This document shows positions 37,437 to 46,165 of a stretch of DNA of 64,000 nt, in pieces; the stretch's first letter is position 1, and each line of letters starts with the position of its first letter. The stretch covers positions 1,054,001-1,118,000 of the forward strand of contig NZ_JACHVV010000002.1 in NCBI RefSeq assembly GCF_014190935.1, read 5' to 3'. This DNA is from Chryseomonas sp014190935 (GTDB taxonomy: Bacteria; Pseudomonadota; Gammaproteobacteria; Pseudomonadales; Pseudomonadaceae). Made by a program: the position numbers and the translations under genes. A model generated the notes under the pieces. That model had not been told where the DNA came from. It did not search any database and was given only the letters and a program-made list of their open reading frames with translations.

Positions 37437-38222
37437 CTACTTCTTCGGCTTCTGGATCAGCTTGTCCACGGCGCGGGCCGCGGCGACCATGCCGAAGGTG
37501 GCGGTGACCATCATCACCGCGCCGAAGCCGCCGGCGCAGTCCAGGCGGACGCCTTCGCCGACGAAACTCTTCTGCTGGCAGACGCTGCCGTCCGGCTTGG
37601 GATAGCGCAGCTGCTCGGTGGAAAAGACGCAGGGCACGCTGTAGTGGCGGCTGGGATTGCGCGAGAAGCCGTAGTCGCGACGCAGCAGGGAGCGCACCCG
37701 CGAGGCCAGGGGGTCGTTGTAGGTGCGATTGAGGTCCACCACCTGGATCTGGGTGGGATCGATCTGGCCACCGGCACCGCCGGTGGTGACGATGGCGATC
37801 TTGCGCCTCTTGCACCAGGCGATCAGCGCTGCCTTGGAGGCCACGCTGTCGATGCAGTCCAGCACCAGGTCGAGGTCTTCGGTGATGTAGTCGGCCATGG
37901 TCTCGCGGGTGACGAAGTCCGCCACCGCCTTGACCGCGCAGGCCGGATTGATGGCCTGGATGCGCTCGGCCATCACCGTGACCTTGGGCCGCCCCACCTG
38001 CCCTTCCAGCGCATGCACCTGGCGATTGGTGTTGCTGACGCAGACGTCGTCCAGATCGAACAGGCTGATCCGGCCGACGCCGCTGCGGGCCAGGGCCTCG
38101 GCGGCCCAGGAACCCACCCCGCCAATGCCGACCACGGCGACGTGGCTGGTCGCCAGGCGCTCGACGGCCTCCTGCCCATAGAGCCGGGCGATCCCGCCGA
38201 AGCGTTGTTCATCGAACGTCAT
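37437..38222 (-). CDS. tcdA: tRNA threonylcarbamoyladenosine dehydratase
   Basis: A 261-residue E1-like enzyme (CsdL/TcdA) that cyclises t6A to ct6A in tRNA with ATP. The nucleotide-binding GIGGVGS is at 32-38, followed by LFDLDDVCVSNTNRQ, DCIDSVASKAALI and the C-terminal GGFGAVMMVTATFGMVAA. I start at MTFDEQRFGGIARLYG; a longer open frame upstream runs across the dapE promoter and is not real. It is divergent from dapE, with 84 bp between. Its 3' end faces a cluster of REP-like repeats. Confidence 0.94.
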   Translation of the reverse strand: MTFDEQRFGGIARLYGQEAVERLATSHVAVVGIGGVGSWAAEALARSGVGRISLFDLDDVCVSNTNRQVHALEGQVGRPKVTVMAERIQAINPACAVKAVADFVTRETMADYITEDLDLVLDCIDSVASKAALIAWCKRRKIAIVTTGGAGGQIDPTQIQVVDLNRTYNDPLASRVRSLLRRDYGFSRNPSRHYSVPCVFSTEQLRYPKPDGSVCQQKSFVGEGVRLDCAGGFGAVMMVTATFGMVAAARAVDKLIQKPKK

Positions 38223-38306
38223 GAAGGCTTTCCACAAAAGCCACAGTATAGGTTTTCCTTTACCATACCGCTCCCCCTGAACCCTAGCCGCCTCCCGGGA
38301 CCCGCC

Positions 38307-39449
38307 ATGACCACCGCCCTCACCCCCACCCTGGAACTCGCCTGCGACCTGATCGGCCGGGCTTCGGTCACGCCGCTGGACGAAGGCTGCCAGGCCCTGA
38401 TGATGCAGCGCCTGGAACGCCTGGGCTTCGCCCTCGAACCCCTGCGCATCGAAGAGGTGGACAACTTCTGGGCACGCCGTGGCGGCGAGGGTCCGGTGCT
38501 GTGCTTCGCCGGCCACACCGACGTGGTGCCCACCGGTCCGCTGGAGGCCTGGCAGCAGGCGCCCTTCAATGCCCACGTGGATGCCGACGGCATGCTGCGC
38601 GGTCGCGGCGCCGCCGACATGAAGGGCAGCCTGGCGAGCATGATCATCGCCGTGGAGCGCTTCGTCGCCGACCATCCCAACCACCGCGGCGCCATCGCCT
38701 TCCTCATCACCAGCGACGAGGAAGGCCCGGCCCTGCACGGCACCCGTGCCGTGGTCGAGCGCCTGCGCGAGCGTGGCGAGCGCCTGGACTGGTGCATCGT
38801 CGGCGAACCCTCCAGCACCCGCCTCCTGGGTGACGTGGTCAAGAACGGGCGTCGCGGTTCGCTCAACGGCCGCCTGACCGTGCGCGGCAAGCAGGGCCAC
38901 GTGGCCTATCCGCACCTGGCACGCAACCCCATCCACCTGGCCGCCCAGGCCCTGGCAGATCTGGCCGCCGAGCAGTGGGACGCCGGCAACGCCTTCTTCC
39001 CGCCCACCAGCTTCCAGATTTCCAACGTCAATTCCGGCACCGGCGCCGGCAATGTGGTGCCGGGCGAGCTACAGGCGCTGTTCAATTTTCGCTTTTCCAC
39101 CGAATCCACCGTGGAGGGCTTGCAGGCCCGGGTCGAGGCCATCCTCGATCGCCACGGCCTGGACTGGCACCTGGACTGGTCGCTGTCCGGCCTGCCCTTC
39201 CTCACCGAGCCGGGTGACCTGCTCGACGCCGTCGCCGCTAGCGTGGAAGCCGTTACCGGCTACCGCCCCGAAGCCTCCACCAGCGGCGGCACCTCGGACG
39301 GTCGCTTCATCGCCACCCTGGGCGCCCAGGTGGTGGAAGTGGGTCCGGTCAACGCCACCATCCACCAGGTGGACGAGCACGTGCTGGCCAGCGACCTGGA
39401 TCTGCTGACCGAGGTGTACTACGGCACCCTGGTACGGTTGCTGGCATGA
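38307..39449 (+). CDS. dapE: Succinyl-diaminopimelate desuccinylase
   Basis: A 380-residue M20-family di-zinc enzyme making L,L-diaminopimelate for lysine and cell wall. Visible metal ligands: His in FAGHTDVVPTGP, Asp in GRGAADMKGS, Glu pair in ITSDEEGPA, and the C-terminal His in NATIHQVDEHV. Typical length (about 375-383). I start at MTTALTPTLELACDLI; a much longer open frame upstream is antisense to tcdA. Its stop overlaps the rlmA start by 4 bases (ATGA), giving the operon dapE-rlmA-hypothetical. Confidence 0.96.
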   Translation: MTTALTPTLELACDLIGRASVTPLDEGCQALMMQRLERLGFALEPLRIEEVDNFWARRGGEGPVLCFAGHTDVVPTGPLEAWQQAPFNAHVDADGMLRGRGAADMKGSLASMIIAVERFVADHPNHRGAIAFLITSDEEGPALHGTRAVVERLRERGERLDWCIVGEPSSTRLLGDVVKNGRRGSLNGRLTVRGKQGHVAYPHLARNPIHLAAQALADLAAEQWDAGNAFFPPTSFQISNVNSGTGAGNVVPGELQALFNFRFSTESTVEGLQARVEAILDRHGLDWHLDWSLSGLPFLTEPGDLLDAVAASVEAVTGYRPEASTSGGTSDGRFIATLGAQVVEVGPVNATIHQVDEHVLASDLDLLTEVYYGTLVRLLA

Positions 39450-40258
39450 AGCTGATCTGTCCGCTCTGCCAGGCCCCGCTGGCCGAACTCGCCGGTGGCG
39501 TCGGTTGCGCCGCCGGTCATAGATTCGACCGTGCCCGCCAGGGCTACCTGAATCTCCTGCCGGTGCAGCACAAGAAGAGCCTGGACCCGGGCGACAACGC
39601 CGCCATGGTCGAGGCACGCCGGCGCTTTCTCGATGCCGGTCACTATGCGCCCCTGGCCGAGCGCCTGGCGCTCCTGGCCGCCGAACGCGCGCCCCGGCGC
39701 TGGATCGACGTGGGCTGTGGCGAAGGCTTCTATACCGCGCGCCTGGCCCAGGCCCTGCCCGCGGTCGACGGCTATGCCCTGGACATCTCCCGCGAGGCGG
39801 TGCGCCGCGCCTGCCGGCGCACCCCGGCCCTGACCTGGCTGGTGGCGAGCATGGCGCGCCTGCCGCTGCCGGACGCCAGTTGCCAGCTGCTGGCCAGCGT
39901 TTTCAGCCCCATCGACTGGAACGAAGCCCGGCGCGTGCTGGCACCCGGCGGCGGCATCCTGCGCCTGGGTCCGGCCAGCGCCCACCTGCTGGAGCTGCGC
40001 CAGCGACTCTATGACGAGGTGCGCGACTATGCCGAAGACAAGCATCTGCAGGATCTGCCGGAGGGCCTGGAACTGGCCCACAGCGAGGGGCTCGAATTCG
40101 TGCTGCCGCTGGCCGAGCGCCAGACCCGCGAAGACCTGCTGGCCATGACCCCCCACGGCTGGCGAGTCAACGCCGAGCGCCGCGAGCGGGTCCTCGCCGA
40201 GCCCTTCGAGGTGCGGGTGGCAGTACGTTACGATTGGATCATCAAATCCGGAGCCTAA
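39446..40258 (+). CDS. rlmA: 23S rRNA (guanine-N1) methyltransferase, RlmA-like
   Basis: A 270-residue methyltransferase with an N-terminal zinc finger (Cys5, Cys8, Cys21, His25), the segment RQGYLNLLPVQHKKS, and a Rossmann domain with the SAM motif RWIDVGCGEGFYTARLA. RlmA(I) methylates G745 of 23S rRNA in Gram-negatives. It overlaps dapE by 4 bases and is followed by the next ORF after 5 bases. Function by homology is firm; the exact nucleotide is assumed from E. coli. Confidence 0.9.
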   Translation: MKLICPLCQAPLAELAGGVGCAAGHRFDRARQGYLNLLPVQHKKSLDPGDNAAMVEARRRFLDAGHYAPLAERLALLAAERAPRRWIDVGCGEGFYTARLAQALPAVDGYALDISREAVRRACRRTPALTWLVASMARLPLPDASCQLLASVFSPIDWNEARRVLAPGGGILRLGPASAHLLELRQRLYDEVRDYAEDKHLQDLPEGLELAHSEGLEFVLPLAERQTREDLLAMTPHGWRVNAERRERVLAEPFEVRVAVRYDWIIKSGA

Positions 40259-40263
40259 GCCCC

Positions 40264-40647
40264 ATGCGCCAGCCCGATATCGAAATCTACCTCAAGGACG
40301 TCGATCAGGACGCCGTCTCGGCCTGGCTCGAACAGGTATTCGCCATGCCCTGCGTCTGGCAGGCGCGCGGCCAGACCTTCAAATGCACCCTGCGCTATGG
40401 CGGCGAGTCCATTCCGGTGACCTGGCTGCCGAAGGCCGTGGGCAAGTGGCACAGCCTGCTGCTGGAAAGCGATGTGTCGCCCTGGGTGGATGACCTGGCC
40501 TGCGCCCGCGATGCCTATGCCGCCCTGCAGGTACAGGTGCGCTGCGCTCCGAGTGGCTGGAGCGAGGAAGAAGAGGAAGAAGCCGCCGATCGCTGGCTGA
40601 AGGTGACGGAGGCGGGTGTCGAGGAGATCGTCTGGCGCACCGAGTGA
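40264..40647 (+). CDS. Conserved hypothetical protein
   Basis: A 127-residue soluble acidic protein. It begins MRQPDIEIYLKDVDQDAVSAWLEQVF, has a beta-rich middle (FKCTLRYGGESIPVTWLPKAVGKWHSLLLESDVSPW) and an acidic run of six Glu (SEEEEEEAAD). The family is common in Pseudomonas with no assigned role. It starts 5 bases after rlmA and is likely part of the dapE operon. A long GC-rich hairpin follows the stop. No motif for catalysis or binding seen. Confidence 0.8.
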   Translation: MRQPDIEIYLKDVDQDAVSAWLEQVFAMPCVWQARGQTFKCTLRYGGESIPVTWLPKAVGKWHSLLLESDVSPWVDDLACARDAYAALQVQVRCAPSGWSEEEEEEAADRWLKVTEAGVEEIVWRTE

Positions 40648-40654
40648 ACTGAAG

Positions 40655-40681
40655 GCGCGAGGAGCCTTGCGCTCCTCGCGC
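40655..40681. terminator. Hairpin between convergent genes
   Basis: Perfect 10-bp stem GCGCGAGGAG / CTCCTCGCGC with a 7-base loop, between the stop of the 127-aa ORF (+) and the stop of the cold-shock gene (-). No T-run on either side, so a Rho-assisted or protective structure is possible. Confidence 0.55.
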
Positions 40682-40688
40682 GGCGGAC

Positions 40689-40901
40689 CTAGACCCGAGC
40701 GACGTCTTCGGCCTGCAGGCCCTTCTGGCCCTCGATCACCGAAAACTCCACCTGCTGGCCCTCGCTCAGGGAGCGGTGACCTTCGCCGCGGATGGCGCGG
40801 TAGTGAACGAACACGTCGGCACCGCCCTCGCGCTGAATGAATCCATATCCCTTGGCGTCATTGAACCACTTGACGGTCCCGGTTTCGCGTTGCTCACCCA
40901 T
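40689..40901 (-). CDS. Cold-shock domain protein
   Basis: A 70-residue single CSD protein, MGEQRETGTVKWFNDAKGYGFIQREGGADVFVHYRAI. RNP1 (KGYGFIQ) and RNP2 (VFVHY) are intact, so it should bind single-stranded RNA/DNA as an RNA chaperone or antiterminator. The segment IRGEGHRSLSEGQQVEFSVIEGQKG resembles the Pseudomonas CspA/CapB group. I start at 40901; the in-frame ATG 45 bases earlier would add an unrelated leader. The long region upstream may give a structured 5' leader, as in other cold-shock genes. Confidence 0.93.
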   Translation of the reverse strand: MGEQRETGTVKWFNDAKGYGFIQREGGADVFVHYRAIRGEGHRSLSEGQQVEFSVIEGQKGLQAEDVARV

Positions 40902-41271
40902 CACATCTCTCCGAAGCTTTCTGGATTTCCTATCCCCGATCGCCACGACCTGGTCGATCGGGTTGCCTTGTCGTATCGGTACAGATCAAGCATCGAACCG
41001 GTTGCCGGGTTGGCGCCCTGATCCGACGGCCAGCAAGAAGCTGCCGACGCCTTATGAAGCATGGCTTTCCTGGCAAAAGCAACGTTCTTTACGCAAAGTG
41101 CCAGCATGGCTGGAAGCCGCGTCAGCGCCGGGTTTTCGACGATTTAAGCGGCATTTTTTCGACAGCGGGGACAAGCCGTCGACTGCCAGGTCGAAGAGAG
41201 AACAACACGGGCGGTTTTACGCCCGCCAGGCCATCCGGCACACTGCCGCCCCGTCAATCCGGTAGCCCTCA
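40902..41271. other. Intergenic region between csp and plsB
   Basis: 370 bp with no convincing gene. It contains a stem-loop at 40935-40962 (CCCGATCG / CGATCGGG) in the presumed csp leader, a spaced 6-bp inverted repeat (41070-41075 with 41099-41104) and a small hairpin CGGGCG-GTTTTA-CGCCCG at 41208-41225 about 45 bases before plsB. No promoter with both boxes was found on either strand. Confidence 0.6.
40935..40962 (-). other. Stem-loop in the presumed csp 5' leader
   Basis: Eight-base arms CCCGATCG and CGATCGGG, and possibly an inner CCA/TGG extension, about 35 bases upstream of the cold-shock ATG. A thermosensing or stability role is possible by analogy with cspA leaders, not shown. Confidence 0.35.
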
Positions 41272-43782
41272 ATGACCCGTTCGCCGCTGCGCCTCCTGGC
41301 CTTCTCGCTGCTCAAGCGCCTGCTCTATCTCTGGGTTCGCTCCGAGACCACCCAGGCGGCCAGCCTGCTCAGCCGCATCGATCCCGCCAAGCCGGTGCTC
41401 TACGTCCTCCCCGAGGCCTCGCTGAGCGATCTGGCAGTGCTCGACCGGGAGTGCCGCAAGGCCGGGCTGCCGCGACCGCTACGCCCGCTGGTGCTAGGTA
41501 GCAAGACCGAGCCACTGGCCTACTTCAACGCCACCGGCAAGGCGAACTGGCGCGGGCGCCCCGCCCGGCGCTCGGTACCTCCGACCCTGCGCCGGGTGGT
41601 GGCCGCGGTGACCGAGCAGCAGCTGGAAGACGTCCAGCTGGTGCCGGTCAGCGTCTTCTGGGGCCAGTCGCCGGATCGCGAGACCAGTCCCTGGAAACTG
41701 CTCTGGGCGGACAACTGGGTGGTGACCGGCCGGCTGCGCAAGCTGGCACGCATCCTGGTGCTGGGCCGGCTGACCCGGGTGCAGTTCTCCAAGCCGCTGT
41801 CGCTGGGCGAGCTGGCCAGCCAGCGTCCCGATCCGCAACGCCTGGAGCGCCTGGTGATGCGCCGGCTGCGCATCCACTTCCGCAACGTGCGCCAGGCGGT
41901 GATCGGCCCGGACCTGTCGCACCGACGCACCCTGCTGCGCGGCCTGCTGCGCGCACCCCAGGTGCGGGCGACCATCGCCCACGAGATCGCCCAGCGCAAG
42001 GCCACTCCCGGGCGCATCGAAGACGAGGCGGCGCATTATGCGCGCGAGATCGCCTCGGACTTCTCCTATCCGGTGGTGCGCTGCCTGGACGTCGGCCTGC
42101 GCTGGTTCTGGAACAGCATCTATGACGGCGTCACGGTCAGCCACATCGAGCGGATCCAGGAGATGGCGCCCGGTCATACCGTGGTCTACGTGCCCTGCCA
42201 CCGCAGCCACATCGACTACCTGCTGCTCTCCTACCTGCTGTTCCAGAATGGCCTGACCCCGCCGCACATCGCCGCCGGCATCAACTTGGACATGCCGGTG
42301 GTGGGCAACATCCTCAGACGCGGCGGCGCCTTCTTCATGAGGCGCAGCTTCAAGGGCAACGCCCTCTATGCGGCGGTGTTCAACGAATACCTGCACAGCC
42401 TCTTCAGCCGCGGCTTCTCCACCGAGTACTTCGTCGAGGGCGGTCGCTCGCGGACCGGACGGACCCTGCAGCCGCGCACCGGCATGCTGGCCATGACCCT
42501 GCGCAGCTTCCTGCGCGACTCCCGGCGGCCGATCGTCTTCGTGCCCGTGTACATCGGCTACGAAAAGGTCTTCGAAGGCCGCACCTACCTGGGCGAGTTG
42601 CGCGGCGCGGCCAAGAAGAAGGAATCCATCTTCGACCTGGTCAAGGTCTTTGGCGCCCTGCGCCAACGCTTCGGTCGGGTCTGGGTCAACTTCGGCGAGC
42701 CCATCCCGCTGCAGGGCTTTCTCGATGCCCGCCGCCCGGGCTGGCGCGACGAACCCCTCGACGAAGACCTGAAGCCCGCCTGGTTCAATTCGGTCACCCA
42801 CGAACTGGGCGAGCGGGTGGTACGCCGCATCAATGCCGCGGCAGCCGTCACCCCGGTCAACCTGGTGGCCCTGGCACTGCTCTCGACCCATCGCCAGGCC
42901 CTTGACGAAGGCGCCCTGGTGCGCGCCATCGACCTCTATCTGGATCTGCTGAAGCGGGTGCCCTACTCCACCAGCGTCACCCTGCCCGAGGGCGACGGCC
43001 AGGCGATCATCGAAGAGGTGCGTGCCCTGGGATTCCTCTCCGAGCAGCAGGACGCCCTGGGGCGCATCCTCTACCTGGACGAGCAGAACGCGGTGCTGAT
43101 GACCTACTACCGCAACAACGTCCTGCACCTCTTCGCCATCCCGGCGCTGATCGCCAGTTTCTTCCAGAACACCGGGCGCATGACCCGCGAGCTGATCCAC
43201 AGATTCGCCCTGGCACTCTATCCCTATCTGCAGGCCGAGCTGTTCATCCACTGGGAACGCGAGGAACTGCCCCTGGTGCTGGACGGCTGGCTGGAGGCCA
43301 TGGTCGAGCGGGGCCTGCTGCGCATCGAGGATGACGTCTTCGTGCGCGCGGCGCCCAGCTCGCGGCAATTCGTCCGCCTCACCCTGCTGGCGCGGGCCAT
43401 CCTGCAGACCCTGCAGCGCTACTACATGACCACCGCGCTGATCCTCAACCACGGCCAGAACAGCCTGACCGCGCCGCAGCTGGAAGAACTCTGCACGGTG
43501 ATGGCGCAGCGGCTGTCGGTGCTGCATGGCCTCAATGCGCCGGAATTCTTCGACAAGTCGCTGTTCCGCCACTTCATCCAGACGCTGCTGGCCGAGGGAG
43601 TGCTGCGCAAGGCCGACGACGGCACCCTGGGCCATCACGAATTGCTGGGCGAACTGGCCGAAGGCGCCGGCAAACGGGTGCTGCCGGCGGAGATCCGCCT
43701 GTCGATCCGCCAGGTGGCGCTGGACCGACCCGACGCGCCCGACCTGCCGGAGCCCCAATCCCCTGCAGTCGCCGGCAACTAA
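41272..43782 (+). CDS. plsB: Glycerol-3-phosphate 1-O-acyltransferase
   Basis: An 836-residue membrane-associated enzyme that makes lysophosphatidate from glycerol-3-phosphate and acyl-ACP or acyl-CoA. The HX4D catalytic box is HRSHID (His310-Asp315). Further acyltransferase blocks follow: NILRRGGAFFMRR, FVEGGRSRTGR and PIVFVPVYIGYEKV. Length agrees with Pseudomonas PlsB (about 830). The Shine-Dalgarno is weak. It stands alone, ahead of a YbaY-like lipoprotein gene 48 bp later. Confidence 0.96.
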   Translation: MTRSPLRLLAFSLLKRLLYLWVRSETTQAASLLSRIDPAKPVLYVLPEASLSDLAVLDRECRKAGLPRPLRPLVLGSKTEPLAYFNATGKANWRGRPARRSVPPTLRRVVAAVTEQQLEDVQLVPVSVFWGQSPDRETSPWKLLWADNWVVTGRLRKLARILVLGRLTRVQFSKPLSLGELASQRPDPQRLERLVMRRLRIHFRNVRQAVIGPDLSHRRTLLRGLLRAPQVRATIAHEIAQRKATPGRIEDEAAHYAREIASDFSYPVVRCLDVGLRWFWNSIYDGVTVSHIERIQEMAPGHTVVYVPCHRSHIDYLLLSYLLFQNGLTPPHIAAGINLDMPVVGNILRRGGAFFMRRSFKGNALYAAVFNEYLHSLFSRGFSTEYFVEGGRSRTGRTLQPRTGMLAMTLRSFLRDSRRPIVFVPVYIGYEKVFEGRTYLGELRGAAKKKESIFDLVKVFGALRQRFGRVWVNFGEPIPLQGFLDARRPGWRDEPLDEDLKPAWFNSVTHELGERVVRRINAAAAVTPVNLVALALLSTHRQALDEGALVRAIDLYLDLLKRVPYSTSVTLPEGDGQAIIEEVRALGFLSEQQDALGRILYLDEQNAVLMTYYRNNVLHLFAIPALIASFFQNTGRMTRELIHRFALALYPYLQAELFIHWEREELPLVLDGWLEAMVERGLLRIEDDVFVRAAPSSRQFVRLTLLARAILQTLQRYYMTTALILNHGQNSLTAPQLEELCTVMAQRLSVLHGLNAPEFFDKSLFRHFIQTLLAEGVLRKADDGTLGHHELLGELAEGAGKRVLPAEIRLSIRQVALDRPDAPDLPEPQSPAVAGN

Positions 43783-43830
43783 GCCGGCGTCCATGGGTCA
43801 CAGCAGTCGATTTCAGTCCAGGATCTACCC

Positions 43831-44313
43831 ATGAAAAGAATCGCCACCCTGCTCGCCACCTCGCTGCTGCTCAGCGCCTGTAGCGGGCTGCGCCCCGGTC
43901 CCGCGACGCCACCGCCGCCCGCCGGCCAGCCGCTGCCGCCCACCGAGCAGCCGCAGACCACCACCCCTGGCGTGCCGGCCCAGCCGAGCATGACCAGCCT
44001 CAGCGGCCAGGCCACCTTTACCGCCAGCGAGCCGGTGCCACCCACCGCCAAGCTCACCGTCAGCCTCTACAGCGCCAGTGCCGGCGACACCCCTGCCGGT
44101 CGCCTGGCCCAGCGCACCCTCTTCGTCAAGCAGCCCGGCCAGGTGCCCTTCCGCCTCGACTACGCCCCGGCCAAGGTCAAGAGCGGCGAGCGCTACCTGC
44201 TCAGCGGCCGCATCCTGCTCGGCGGTCGCCCGCTGTACCTGACCCAGGAGCCGGTGCCCGTGGACCTGAGCAGTGGTGGCGAAGTGGAGTTGCCGCTGCA
44301 GCCGGTGCGTTGA
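43831..44313 (+). CDS. YbaY-family lipoprotein
   Basis: A 160-residue lipoprotein with signal MKRIATLLATSLLLSAC (lipobox LSAC, Cys17), then a Pro/Thr-rich linker (about 20-52) and a YbaY/type III secretion pilotin-like beta-sandwich domain (LSGQATFTASEPVPPTAKLTV through GELPLQ-like end). The residue after Cys is Ser, pointing to the outer membrane. Role of the family is unclear, although the fold is shared with pilotins such as GspS. It lies between plsB and a regulator gene on the same strand. Confidence 0.85.
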   Translation: MKRIATLLATSLLLSACSGLRPGPATPPPPAGQPLPPTEQPQTTTPGVPAQPSMTSLSGQATFTASEPVPPTAKLTVSLYSASAGDTPAGRLAQRTLFVKQPGQVPFRLDYAPAKVKSGERYLLSGRILLGGRPLYLTQEPVPVDLSSGGEVELPLQPVR

Positions 44314-44383
44314 GGGCCGAAAGACCAGGGGTGGCGTGCTAGGATCGAGACTCTCGACCTCCCGCTCCCCAACGAGGTGCGCC

Positions 44384-45109
44384 TTGACTCCCCGCCTCGC
44401 CATCAAGCGCTATCAGGACGAACACCAGCCCCATGCCCATGCCTTCGCGCAGCTGGTGCTGCCCATCCAGGGCGGCATGGAGCTGGAGCTCGACGGGCGT
44501 AGCGGGACGCGGCTGCATACCGGTCTCGCGGCCCTGGTGGCGCCCGCCTGTGGTCATGCCCAGCAATCGGAGCCAGGCAGCCGTTTTCTGGTGATCGACT
44601 GCGCGGCCGACTGGTTGCCTGCCCCGATCCTGGATCGAGCGCTACGGCAGCCGGGTCTGGCGATTCCACCCGCGACCCGCCAGCTGATCGCCTTCGCCGA
44701 GCTGACCTCGCCTGACACCCTCGACCAACACGCGCCCGCACTCACCCGCCTGCTGCTCGCGTCGCTCACCGCCGCTACCGCCGGCTCGGCGTTCGACCGC
44801 CTGCTGGCCCAGGTGGAGGCCCATCCCGCCGGTGACTGGAACAATGCGGCCATGGCCCGCCTGGCGGGCCTGGGGCTGACCCGCTTGCACCTGCTGTTCC
44901 ACCAACGTTTCGCCCAGACGCCCCAGGCCTGGCTGACCGATCTGCGGCTGCGCCAGGCGCAGCGCTGGCTGGGGGACAGCCGCCTGCCCATCGCCGACAT
45001 CGCCCTGCGCGTCGGCTTTTCCGACCAGGCCGCCCTGACCCGCGCCATGACCCGCCGCCTGGGCATCAGCCCGGCCGCCTGGCGGCGCGGCCAGCGACTG
45101 CCCGGGTAA
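44384..45109 (+). CDS. AraC-family transcriptional regulator (TTG start)
   Basis: A 241-residue AraC-type regulator. The N-terminal cupin-like part has HQPHAHAFAQLVLPIQGGMELELDG; the C-terminal double HTH is at about 150-238, including MARLAGLGLTRLHLLFHQRFAQTPQAWLTDLRL and IADIALRVGFSDQAALTRAMTRRLGISPAAWR. No ATG lies near the conserved start; TTG at 44384 with GAGG 7 bases upstream is the best choice. The next gene, a drug/metabolite transporter, is 89 bp downstream and may be its target. Effector unknown. Confidence 0.85.
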   Translation: MTPRLAIKRYQDEHQPHAHAFAQLVLPIQGGMELELDGRSGTRLHTGLAALVAPACGHAQQSEPGSRFLVIDCAADWLPAPILDRALRQPGLAIPPATRQLIAFAELTSPDTLDQHAPALTRLLLASLTAATAGSAFDRLLAQVEAHPAGDWNNAAMARLAGLGLTRLHLLFHQRFAQTPQAWLTDLRLRQAQRWLGDSRLPIADIALRVGFSDQAALTRAMTRRLGISPAAWRRGQRLPG

Positions 45110-45198
45110 GCAGTCCGGGTAAAAAGCCCCGCAGTCTCGCGCAAGACCGGTCGCCATCGCCCTCGCCACACTGGTGACGAATCGGTGGAGACGGCGCG

Positions 45199-46137
45199 AT
45201 GCAGGAACGAGAACTATCGGCGGTGGGTATCGGCTACGGGCTGGCGGCAGGCCTGTGCTGGGGCGTGATCTTTCTGGCGCCGGCGCTGGTGCCTGATCTG
45301 AGCGGCGCCCAATTCGCCGTGCTGCGCTTCCTCTGCTACGGACTGGTGTCTCTCGGGCTGCTGCTGCCCTGCTGGCGCCGACTCCGCACGCAACTGATCT
45401 GGGCCGACGGCACGCGCCTGTTCTGGCTCAGCCTGATCGGCAACCTGGGTTATTACACCCTGGTCGGCGTGGGCGTGAAGCAGGCCGGTATCGCGGCGAC
45501 CACCCTGATCGTCGGCCTGATCCCGCTGCTGGTGGCCCTGGCCGGGCAGCGTGACGCGGGCGCCGTGGGTTTCGCTCGCCTCTGGCCATCGCTCTGCTGC
45601 GCAGTGCTCGGCGTGGTCCTGATCAGCTACGAGACGCTGACCACCACCAACGCCGTCGGTGAGCGGCCCGCCCTGGGCCTGCTATGCGCCTGCGGTGCCC
45701 TGCTGGCCTGGAGCTGGTTCGCGGTAGTCAACACGCGCTTCCTGGCCAGGACGCCGATCGGCGCCCACGATTGGGGCCTGCTGCTGGGCGGCATGACCGG
45801 TGCCCAGGCCCTGCTGGCCGCGCCCTGGTTGCTGGGCGAGGAGCTGGCGTCGCGGGCACCGGCGGACTGGCTGCAGCCACTGCTGGTGGCCGCCGGCGTG
45901 GCGCTGCTGGCCTCGATCATCGGCGGCGCCTGCTGGAACCAGGCCAGCCGCCGGCTCCCCCTGACCCTGAGTGGGCAGGCCATCGTCATCGAGACCCTGG
46001 CCTCGCTGACCTATGGCTTTCTCTGGAACGGGCGCTGGCCGACTCGCCTGGAAGCCCTGGCGATCCTCCTGCTCCTGCTCGGGACGAGCTGGTGCCTGCA
46101 GTGCCACCGGCGCCCGGCTCGGACGGTAGCGACCTGA
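45199..46137 (+). CDS. EamA/DMT-superfamily transporter
   Basis: A 312-residue inner-membrane protein with ten hydrophobic segments and two EamA repeats. The first begins IGYGLAAGLCWGVIFLAPALVPDLSGAQFAVLRFLCYGLVS, and the second repeat starts near residue 165 (LLCACGALLAWSWFAVVNTRFL). Such carriers export amino acids or metabolites. The AraC-type gene just upstream on the same strand is a likely regulator. GGAGACGGCGCG precedes the ATG. Substrate not predictable from sequence. Confidence 0.88.
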   Translation: MQERELSAVGIGYGLAAGLCWGVIFLAPALVPDLSGAQFAVLRFLCYGLVSLGLLLPCWRRLRTQLIWADGTRLFWLSLIGNLGYYTLVGVGVKQAGIAATTLIVGLIPLLVALAGQRDAGAVGFARLWPSLCCAVLGVVLISYETLTTTNAVGERPALGLLCACGALLAWSWFAVVNTRFLARTPIGAHDWGLLLGGMTGAQALLAAPWLLGEELASRAPADWLQPLLVAAGVALLASIIGGACWNQASRRLPLTLSGQAIVIETLASLTYGFLWNGRWPTRLEALAILLLLLGTSWCLQCHRRPARTVAT

Positions 46138-46165
46138 CCGTGAGGTCCTGCTGGCGGCGCCACCT

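Noticed and set aside
41054..41275. 73-codon ORF upstream of plsB
   Set aside because: No ribosome site, atypical composition, runs over hairpins and into plsB; unlikely to be a gene.
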